64,000 nt of DNA. It comes from Acidovorax sp. FHTAMBA (lineage in GTDB: Bacteria; Pseudomonadota; Gammaproteobacteria; Burkholderiales; Burkholderiaceae_C). Made by a program: the position numbers and the translations under genes. The first letter of the stretch is position 1; each line of letters starts with the position of its first letter. The notes below the pieces were generated by a model. That model had not been told where the DNA came from. It searched no databases and worked only from the letters and a program-made list of their open reading frames with translations. Positions 42,567 to 49,642 of this stretch are shown here, piece after piece. The DNA lies in assembly GCF_038958875.1 (NCBI RefSeq), contig NZ_CP152407.1, positions 1,433,501-1,497,500 on the forward strand. The letters are read 5' to 3'.

Positions 42567-43697
42567 TCAGTGGGCGGGGACGGCGTAGCCGTACAGCCGT
42601 TCCGGTGGTACCCGGGAGAGCGAGGCTCGTTCTGTTGCGGGGCCCGTGATGGCGTACTCTGCGAGGGAGGTGTCGCGGTGCAGGGTCGTGCTGACTCCCT
42701 TGCCATGGTGGTCAGTCACTGCTGCCACCAGCGGGCAGCGCGCTTCGGGGCCGCGGCGCATCACGATACCCATCTCCCCGGACGCCAGTTTTACGAGATC
42801 CCCGGGGGGGTAGATCCCCAGCACCTTGATGGCTGCCATGGACAGCGGACCGCCCTTGTCCTCTTTGAACATGCACCGTGCAGCGTCCTGGATGGACAGT
42901 GATTGGCGCAGTTGCCTTGGGGTGATGCGTGCGATGAACACATCTGCCATACGGAGCACTTGCGCAGCCTCGCTGACCGTTGAAATACCCTTCGGATAGC
43001 CCGTACCCCCATTCTGCTCGTGGTGTTGCAGGACTGTGGTGAGCCACTCTGAATCGGCGACGCCGGCTTTCTCAAGGAGTGCGACGCTGTGTTCAGGGTG
43101 CAGTCGTATCTGCGCGCGTTGCCGATCGAGTGCGGGGTAGTCTTGCGCCGCCATGTGCGTCTGCAACTCTGCGATGCTTGCGTTCATCGTGAGCGCGGCC
43201 AGTGTGATCAATCGCGCGCGCTCGCTTGACCAATGCAGCTGCTGTGTCATCAGCCCGCACAGGAAGGCGGTATGGACGGCATGGCTGTATCCGTAGCGCA
43301 GGTGCTTTGCCTGATCTTGCCGGATGGCCACGAAAAGGCCGAGATCGGCGTCAACATCAGCGAGTTCCAGAATCTCGTCTGCCAGCGCGTGAATGGCGTC
43401 AAGGCCGTCGGGCGCGTCGCTGAAATGCGGCAGGATCACTTCCAGCGCGTCGATGGCGAGGGTCCAGCGGGTGTAAAGACTGATGGGAGGCTTGGCTTCC
43501 GGTTCCTGCAAGGCTTCCACAGCCTTGTACTCCTCCATATCGACAAACATGCCACGGTCCAGCAGGGTTTCCAGCTGGGTGTTGTTGTGAATGACGTGTC
43601 CTTGCGCAAGCAGCAAGGTGCAATCCTGGTTGCGCACATTCCAGGGTAGTGGGATGCCTACCCGGACTTTGCTCTCTACCAGTTTCAAAAGTTGCAT
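42567..43697 (-). CDS. Degenerate HD-GYP domain protein
   Basis: 376 aa from the ATG at 43697 (MQLLKLVESKVRVG). The N-terminal 100 residues resemble the domain often preceding HD-GYP modules in this lineage. The HD-GYP fold is traceable (YSHAVHTAFLCGLM, LHPEHSVALLEKAG, VLQHHEQNGGTGYPKGI, MADVFIARITPR), but the central HD pair is replaced by LTMNASIAE and the HHExxDGxGYP motif has Asn-Gly for the usual Asp-Gly. Metal binding is therefore probably lost and the protein may sense c-di-GMP rather than cleave it. It converges with the diguanylate cyclase gene. Confidence 0.8.
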   Translation of the reverse strand: MQLLKLVESKVRVGIPLPWNVRNQDCTLLLAQGHVIHNNTQLETLLDRGMFVDMEEYKAVEALQEPEAKPPISLYTRWTLAIDALEVILPHFSDAPDGLDAIHALADEILELADVDADLGLFVAIRQDQAKHLRYGYSHAVHTAFLCGLMTQQLHWSSERARLITLAALTMNASIAELQTHMAAQDYPALDRQRAQIRLHPEHSVALLEKAGVADSEWLTTVLQHHEQNGGTGYPKGISTVSEAAQVLRMADVFIARITPRQLRQSLSIQDAARCMFKEDKGGPLSMAAIKVLGIYPPGDLVKLASGEMGIVMRRGPEARCPLVAAVTDHHGKGVSTTLHRDTSLAEYAITGPATERASLSRVPPERLYGYAVPAH

Positions 43698-43806
43698 GGC
43701 GGTTCTTTGAGCCTCCGGGCGTCGGACTGTCGGCATGCGCCCGGGGCGCCAAGGCGCCAATGCACGTCATTGTTGCAGCATGTGCGGTGATGCACAAATC
43801 CGAGGC

Positions 43807-45040
43807 TCAACCGGGAGTCACCGTTCGGCCAACATCGGGCCATCGCCGATGCAGGTACATCCATGCCGCCATGCCTATGCCCATCATGCACAGCGATGCC
43901 AAGGCCAGCAGAATGGTTGAATGCATGACCAGTGGGACGAGTACGCCCGCAACCACGCCGTTTGCTGTGGATCCCACAAAGGCCTGCATCGATGACGCCA
44001 TGCCACGGCGCTCAGGGTGCAGGTCCAGTACGAGCAAGGTCACCACGGGCACCATCAACGCCCAGCCAAACGCAAAGAATGGCAATGGGCAACAACGACC
44101 AGGCTGCGTGGGGCGTGAACAGAAAGTTTGCTACCAGATTGCAGACCGCGACGCTGAACATGATGACAAAGCCGTGCCGTATCTGCTTTTTTGGAGGGAT
44201 CCTGCCAGCCAGTCGTCCGCTGAGCCACGCGCCCGCCATGATTCCAGAAATGGTGAGTACAAAAAACCAGTAGAACTGGGTAGGCGCCAGGGCAAGGTGT
44301 TCGCCCAGAAAGGCGGGGGCTGCCAGTACGTACAGAAACATGCCATTGAAGGGAATGCCGCTTGCGAGTGCCAGCAGCACAAAGCGGGCGCTCGAACCCA
44401 GCTGCCAGTACCCGCGCATCAGATGCGGAATGTTGAACGGCTGTCGATGGTCGGCCTGCAGTGTTTCGGGCAACAGCCGGAAATTTGCGATCCATAGCAC
44501 CACCCCGACCAGCGTCAGAAACCAGAAGATGCTGTGCCAGCCCGCGTGTACAAACAGCCAGCCGCCAACGATGGGTGCAATGGCAGGGGCAACACCAAAA
44601 TAGATGGTCACCTGGCTCATGACCTGCTGTGCACGTGCGGGAGGGAACATGTCGCGAATGACGGCGCGCGACACCACAATGCCTGCGCCTGTCGACAAAC
44701 CCTGCAACGCCCTGAACGCTATCAGTTGCTCGATGGTTTGCGACAGGGCGCAACCGGCCGAGGCCACCGTGAACATCGCGATTCCGCACAACACGACCGG
44801 CCTTCGTCCAAAGCTGTCCGCCAGCGCCCCGTGGAAAAGGTTCATGAATGCAAACCCGAACAGATAGGCAGACAGCGTCTGCTGCATCTCTATCGGGGTG
44901 GCATCCAGCGCTTTGGCAATGCCTGTAAATGCGGGTAAGTAGGTGTCGATCGAGAAAGGCCCCAGCATGCCCAGCACGGCAAGAAGGGCTGCCAGAGCCC
45001 ATTGGGGTGCGCGCCAGAGCGTGTGGGCGTTGGGGTTCAT
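43807..45040 (-). pseudogene. Bcr/CflA-type MFS drug transporter, frameshifted
   Basis: From the ATG at 45040 the protein reads as a Bcr/CflA-like 12-TM efflux pump: GPFSIDTYLPAF, the motif-A loop HGALADSFGRRPVVLCG, and RALQGLSTGAGIVVSRAVIRDMF. After about residue 320 (WSLLPIAI) the frame runs into non-homologous sequence ending at 44012. The lost C-terminus resumes in the next frame near 44085 as FFAFGWALMVPVVTLLVLDL and runs to the stop at 43807. Removing one base near 44080 restores a full-length protein. It is a recent pseudogene or an assembly error. Confidence 0.78.
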
Positions 45041-45235
45041 GCGGAATTGGTAGCGGGGTCTGGTTTTAGCAAAGGCTCTGTATTGTCGGCACCCTGGCCC
45101 TTTTCCTTGCCTTGCTCATCGCTGCGAAAAACCTGGCGTGCGCCGTACAGGATCCAGCCCGGGTTGTGGGCATTTGGGGAGGCTCCCCCATGGTGTTTCA
45201 GTACCCCGGGTCAGGTGGCGTTGATTCTGTGCAGA

Positions 45236-45313
45236 CGCTGCATCACCGATGCTCCGGTGAGTCTGCGGAGCAGCAGGCGCTGCATCACCGATGCTCTGGT
45301 GAGTCTGCGGAGC
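45236..45313. repeat. Two tandem copies of a 36-nt sequence
   Basis: Units at 45236-45271 and 45278-45313 begin CGCTGCATCACCGATGCTC and end GAGTCTGCGGAGC, with one C/T difference and a six-base spacer. They lie between the transporter pseudogene and the tRNA terminator. The rest of 45041-45235 holds nothing I recognise. Confidence 0.85.
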
Positions 45314-45315
45314 TC

Positions 45316-45355
45316 AAAAAAAAACGCCGCCGCTATCTTTGTAATAGCGTCGGCG
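45316..45355 (-). terminator. Rho-independent terminator of tRNA-Lys
   Basis: On the minus strand CGCCGACGCTAT pairs with ATAGCGGCGGCG (one mismatch) around seven bases, followed by nine T residues. The stem resembles the first hairpin of the dispersed repeat. Confidence 0.85.
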
Positions 45356-45381
45356 CTTTGTGCCTTGCGGCCTGTGTTTGG
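45331..45381 (+). repeat. Possible dispersed repeat, copy 11 (at the tRNA terminator)
   Basis: CGCTATCTTTGTAATAGCG, TCGGCGCTTTG, TTGCGGCCTGTGTTTGG. The order of elements matches the family, but the second hairpin is poor, so membership is uncertain. Confidence 0.4.
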
Positions 45382-45454
45382 TGGGTCCTGAGTGACTCGA
45401 ACACTCGACCTACGGATTAAGAGTCCGCTGCTCTACCAACTGAGCTAAGAACCC
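45379..45454 (-). tRNA. tRNA-Lys (anticodon CTT)
   Basis: On the minus strand the acceptor GGGTTCT pairs with AGGACCC and CCA is encoded. The D-arm is AGCTCAGTTGGTAGAGC, the anticodon stem CGGA/TCCG encloses loop CTCTTAA (anticodon CTT), and the T-arm is GAGTGTTCGAGTCACTC. All stems close. A terminator follows directly. Confidence 0.96.
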
Positions 45455-45538
45455 AAACTTTTTTGTAAATCTGTCTGCGTTGCTGCAGAGCCTCGAATTA
45501 TGCACTAACTTTTTGCCGGCTGGCAAGGGGTCTCAAAA

Positions 45539-46435
45539 TTATTGCAGTGCGTTGCGGCTTGCCAGTTCCACAAACAGACCGCTGTGGTCCAGCTCGCCCA
45601 GCCCATGATCGACGCCTTGTGCATACAGATTCTCGAAGAGGGTGGTGATGGGCGCGTCGAATCCGATCTCACCCGCCGTTGCCAGTGCGTTGCGCATATC
45701 CTTGAGTTGGACGGCCATGCGGCCGCGTGGGGCAAAGTCACGGTCCACCATACGCTGTCCATGCAGTTGCAGGATGCGGCTGTCGGCAAAACCGCCCTGG
45801 ATGGCCTCGCGCACCTTGGCCATGTCCGCGCCGCCCTTGGATGCAAACAGCAATGCCTCGGCGACCGCTCCAATGGTGATGCCCACGATCATTTGATTGG
45901 CGAGCTTGGTGAGCTGGCCGGCGCCGTGCGGGCCCACGTGGGTGGCCCGGCCACACGCAGCAAACAAGGGTTGCGCCCTTGCAAAGTCTTCAGCGCGGCC
46001 CCCCACCATGATGGCGAGCGTGCCGTTTTCCGCGCCCACGGTGCCACCGGATACCGGGGCATCCAGGTGGGCCAGCCCCATCTCGCCCAGGCGCGCAGCG
46101 TGGTCGCGTGCTTCCCTTGGCTGGATGGAAGCCATGTCAATGAACAGGGCACCTTTGCGCATGGCGCGCGCTGCGCCAGCTTCAAAAAGGACCTGTCCCA
46201 CCGCCGGGCCGTTTTCCAGCAGGCTGACCACGACATCAGCCCCCTCCACGGCCCCGCCCGCGGTGTCGTGCACGGCGATTCCCAGCGCGGCCAGAGGCTC
46301 GGCCTTGGCCTGGGTGCGGTTCCAGGCATGCACAAGGTGGCCAGCGGCGTGAAATCGCCGGGCGATGGGCTGGCCCATCATTCCTGTGCCCAGCACGGCA
46401 ATGCGAAGTGGGGTGGTGGTCATGGCGTCATTCAT
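45539..46435 (-). CDS. NAD(P)-dependent beta-hydroxyacid dehydrogenase family
   Basis: 298 aa. An N-terminal Rossmann fold (IAVLGTGMMGQPIARRFHAAGH) is followed by the substrate motif DAPVSGGTVGAENGTLAIMVGG and the catalytic Lys region GAGQLTKLANQMIVG, the signature of 3-hydroxyisobutyrate / tartronate semialdehyde reductase relatives. The exact substrate cannot be read from the sequence. Start 46435 (MNDAMTTTPL) or 46423 are both possible. Divergent from the hydrolase gene. Confidence 0.85.
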   Translation of the reverse strand: MNDAMTTTPLRIAVLGTGMMGQPIARRFHAAGHLVHAWNRTQAKAEPLAALGIAVHDTAGGAVEGADVVVSLLENGPAVGQVLFEAGAARAMRKGALFIDMASIQPREARDHAARLGEMGLAHLDAPVSGGTVGAENGTLAIMVGGRAEDFARAQPLFAACGRATHVGPHGAGQLTKLANQMIVGITIGAVAEALLFASKGGADMAKVREAIQGGFADSRILQLHGQRMVDRDFAPRGRMAVQLKDMRNALATAGEIGFDAPITTLFENLYAQGVDHGLGELDHSGLFVELASRNALQ

Positions 46436-46552
46436 CCAGGATCGTTATCTTGGCGTACATCATGTGCTTTTTTGGTGCGTCACCCTGTCACGGAGCTTGC
46501 AGCGCCGCGGGATTGGAATGATGATGCCGCACCGCTACAGGAGACCCTACCC

Positions 46553-47434
46553 ATGAGCCTGCCCCCGCATGACCCCGCCTGGCTGGAGCGCATGTACAAC
46601 AACCGCGCGCTGGTGCCCGACCACATGGACTACCTTCAGCGCTGGGCAGACGAATCGGCCCGGGTGCGTGCAAGCCACCCCTGTGTGCTGGATGTGGCCT
46701 ATGGCACGGGAGCGGGCGAAACACTGGACATCTTTCCTTCTGCACGGCCCGCCGCTGCAGGCGCTCCCGTGCTGGTGTTCATTCACGGCGGGTACTGGCG
46801 CTCGCTCGACAAGGCAGATCATTCGTTCATCGCCCCACCGTTCAACCAGGCGGGTGTGTGCGTGGTGGTGGTGAACTACGCGCTGTGCCCCGGCACGCCG
46901 GAGGCACCGGTCACCATTCCGCACATCGTTCGCCAGATGGAAAAGGCGCTGGGCTGGGTGTGGCGCCACATCGGCGAGCATGGGGGAGACCCCGCCCGCA
47001 TCACGGTGGCGGGGCATTCTGCCGGGGGGCATCTGGCGGCTTTGCTGCTCACCAGTGTGTGGCCGCTCATTGGCCAGGGGCTCCCCGACCGGCTGGTGCG
47101 CAATGCGCTTTCCATTTCCGGCGTGCACGACCTGGAGCCGATCATGTACACCCCCATGTACCAGTCGGTGTTGAACCTCACCGACCAGCAGGTGCTGCAG
47201 TACAGCCCCGCGCGCCTGCTGGAGCCGCCTGCGGGTACGCTGTTCTGTGCGGTCGGCGCAGAGGAAAGCCCCGAGTTCCTGCGGCAGAACCAGCTCATGC
47301 AAGACGCCTGGGGTAGCCACTTTGTGCCGCGCAGCCAGGTGCTGCCTGGGCTGCACCACTTCAGCATCGTGGATGCGCTGGCAACGCCTGGGCATGACCT
47401 GCACCACATGGCGCTGAACCTGCTGCGGGCATGA
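46553..47434 (+). CDS. Alpha/beta-hydrolase (kynurenine formamidase-like)
   Basis: 293 aa from the ATG at 46553 with CAGGAGA ahead. The oxyanion motif VFIHGGYWRSLDKADHS and nucleophile elbow VAGHSAGGHLAALLL match the HGGxW esterase/arylformamidase group; the His is probably in GLHHFSIVDAL. No tryptophan-degradation genes are adjacent, so kynurenine formamidase is only one option among carboxylesterases of this type. A GC-rich, hairpin-prone 200-bp gap follows before the convergent guaC. Confidence 0.8.
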   Translation: MSLPPHDPAWLERMYNNRALVPDHMDYLQRWADESARVRASHPCVLDVAYGTGAGETLDIFPSARPAAAGAPVLVFIHGGYWRSLDKADHSFIAPPFNQAGVCVVVVNYALCPGTPEAPVTIPHIVRQMEKALGWVWRHIGEHGGDPARITVAGHSAGGHLAALLLTSVWPLIGQGLPDRLVRNALSISGVHDLEPIMYTPMYQSVLNLTDQQVLQYSPARLLEPPAGTLFCAVGAEESPEFLRQNQLMQDAWGSHFVPRSQVLPGLHHFSIVDALATPGHDLHHMALNLLRA

Positions 47435-47633
47435 ACCGAAGCAAACCCCTGTGGCGCTGGGCGCCTTCCGCCTCCTCTCGGGAAGGGGGGGCGCCACCAG
47501 CGCACGCAAGTAGAGCGCCGCCTGCGCGGCATGGCGGCCCTTGCGCGGTGTCCGCTGGCCCAGGCAGTGCGCTGGGCATGCTTTGGTGCCCGATAGTGAG
47601 AAAGCCGTAGGACTACGCACCCGGCGCCCGCCC

Positions 47634-48611
47634 TCACATCAGCAGATGCTCACCGGCGTTGTCGCCGCCCAGGATCACGTAGTTCACCTTGCGGATATCC
47701 ATCAGCTTCTTGCCGCCCGCGTAGCTGATGGAGCTTTGCACGTCCTGCTCCATCTCCACCAGCGTGTTGGCCAGCTTGCCCTTGATGGGCTCCAGGATGC
47801 GCTTGCCTTCCACGTGCTTGTACTCGCCCTTGTTGAAATCACTGGCAGAGCCGTAGTATTCCTTGAAGAGCTCTCCGTCAACTTCCACCGTCTTGCCGGG
47901 CGATTCTTCGTGGCCCGCAAACAGCGAGCCGATCATCACCATCGTCGCGCCAAAGCGGATGCTTTTGGCGATGTCTCCGTGGCTTCGGATGCCCCCGTCG
48001 GCAATGATGGGTTTGGTGGCCACACGCGCGCACCACTTGAGGGCCGAGAGCTGCCAGCCGCCAGTGCCAAAACCGGTCTTGAGCTTGGTGATGCACACCT
48101 TGCCCGGGCCCACGCCCACCTTGGTGGCGTCAGCTCCCCAGTTTTCCAGGTCGATGATGGCCTCGGGGGTGGCCACATTGCCTGCGATGACGAAGGCCTT
48201 GGGCAGGTGCTGCTTGAGGTAGCCGATCATGGCCTTGACCGTGTCGGCATGGCCGTGGGCGATGTCGATGGTGATGTATTCGGGCGTGAGGCCCAGGGCC
48301 ACGAGCTGGTCCACCGTGGCGTAGTCCGGCTGCTTGACGCCCAGCGAGATGGAGGCATAGCAGCCCTTGGCATGCATGTCCTTCACGAACTGGATGTTGT
48401 CCAGATCAAACCGGTGCATCACGTAGAAGTAGCCGTTTTGCGCCATCCACGTGCAGATTTTTTCATCCACCACCGTTTTCATGTTGGCAGGCACTACCGG
48501 CACGCGGAACGAACGGCCGCCCAGCTCCACGCTGGCATCGCACTCCGAACGGCTTTCCACGCGGCATTTGCGCGGCAGCAGAAGGATGTTGTCGTAGTCG
48601 AAAATTTCCAT
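47634..48611 (-). CDS. guaC: GMP reductase
   Basis: Converts GMP to IMP with NADPH in purine salvage. 325 aa, an IMPDH-type TIM barrel. MEIFDYDNILLLPRKC opens it; the catalytic loop is VGVGPGKVCITKLKTGFGTGG with the active Cys, and IADGGIRSHGDIAKSIRFGA binds phosphate. It belongs to the shorter GuaC2-like group rather than the E. coli type. The 280 bp upstream to the next gene hold no riboswitch that I can recognise. Confidence 0.94.
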   Translation of the reverse strand: MEIFDYDNILLLPRKCRVESRSECDASVELGGRSFRVPVVPANMKTVVDEKICTWMAQNGYFYVMHRFDLDNIQFVKDMHAKGCYASISLGVKQPDYATVDQLVALGLTPEYITIDIAHGHADTVKAMIGYLKQHLPKAFVIAGNVATPEAIIDLENWGADATKVGVGPGKVCITKLKTGFGTGGWQLSALKWCARVATKPIIADGGIRSHGDIAKSIRFGATMVMIGSLFAGHEESPGKTVEVDGELFKEYYGSASDFNKGEYKHVEGKRILEPIKGKLANTLVEMEQDVQSSISYAGGKKLMDIRKVNYVILGGDNAGEHLLM

Positions 48612-48891
48612 GAGATTCCAAGCTCCATCAAAGGACGCGGCAAAACAATTTTTGCTGCGGTGGGCGCTTGGCTTGGGCCCGGCTTTGTGGGCACTGGCGT
48701 GTGAGCCAGCTCCGACCCCGCAAATTGCGCGGGCACAAAAAACCGGGCGTCAAGAAACTTGGGCCCGGTGCTTGATTCTACCGGCCTGCGCGACGGGCCC
48801 TATAACCTTGGTGGTATGAGCGGTATCACCAAGGCGCCCGGGGCTGCTGCGGTCGGTGTGCCGCTTACGACTTTCGGGTAGGCCGGGCGGC

Positions 48892-49599
48892 CTAGCGGCA
48901 AGCCGACTGTGCTGCGGCCACCACGCGGCCCTGCGCGTCCTGCACCCAGCCCACCATGCGCAGCCGCTCGGGTTGCGCGCCGTCCGGTATGCGCATGGAC
49001 CGGGATTCCATCCATTTTGTTTGCTTTGAATTTGATAGCGTATCGCGCTTGTCCCATGTGCCCTGGAGCATATTTCTAACCATATTCCGGCCGACTCTCG
49101 TGCCTTCGGTGCCTGCCGGCACGGATTCCACCAGCAGCAGATAAAACGCCATCGCATCGGGCGCCGCGCCGTAGCGCCGTGTGGGTGTGAATGCGATGGC
49201 GGTGCCCAGATAGTCGTTGAAGGGCAGGCCATGGGCCACGCGCAGGCGGGCGGGCCGGGCGCCTTCCACCGCGGCGGTGTACACATCGGTGGCCGCAGGG
49301 GGTGCGCGGCCCAGGGCCTGCAGTCGCGCCAGTGCATCGTTGGTGGCGGCGGCCGAAAGGGGGGCTTCATCACCGGCCTGGCCCGGCACGATCCAGTCCA
49401 GCACCACCGCACCTGCGGTGGCAGAGGGCGACGGTGTGGCTGCATCGGTCCAGCAGGCCTCGCAGTCTGAGCTGATGAAGCGCTCGAAAATGGCCACGGG
49501 CTGCGGCGTGCCGTCGCTGCTGCAACTGGCCTGGGCCAGTGCAGAGGATGGCTGGGCCAGAACCAATACGCTGGCCAGGGTGCAGGCAATGTTTTTCAT
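48892..49599 (-). CDS. Secreted thioredoxin-like protein (DUF1223-like)
   Basis: 235 aa. The signal peptide MKNIACTLASVLVLAQPSSALAQ precedes a domain opening AIFERFISSDCEACWTDA, where CEAC sits at the redox-motif position of a thioredoxin fold; WIVPGQAGDEAPLS follows. DUF1223 proteins have a similar layout, but the match here is loose. Residues about 174-193 (TWDKRDTLSNSKQTKW) lie across a dispersed repeat copy. It is divergent from uvrD with only 43 bp between starts. Confidence 0.55.
   Translation of the reverse strand: MKNIACTLASVLVLAQPSSALAQASCSSDGTPQPVAIFERFISSDCEACWTDAATPSPSATAGAVVLDWIVPGQAGDEAPLSAAATNDALARLQALGRAPPAATDVYTAAVEGARPARLRVAHGLPFNDYLGTAIAFTPTRRYGAAPDAMAFYLLLVESVPAGTEGTRVGRNMVRNMLQGTWDKRDTLSNSKQTKWMESRSMRIPDGAQPERLRMVGWVQDAQGRVVAAAQSACR
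49021..49077 (+). repeat. Dispersed palindromic repeat, copy 12 (in the secreted-protein gene)
   Basis: TTGCTTTGAATTTGATAGCG, TATCGCGCTTGTCCC, ATGTGCCCTGGAGC, ATATTTC. The first part is a good match and the second hairpin is degraded. It is translated in the host frame on the other strand. Confidence 0.55.
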
Positions 49600-49642
49600 G
49601 GGCAGATGAAGCGGGCGCCGGGGCGGTTTCTACAATGGCCGC

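Noticed and set aside
45236..45313. Two 36-nt repeats as a possible CRISPR remnant.
   Set aside because: The spacer is only six bases, there are just two units, and no cas gene is in the window.
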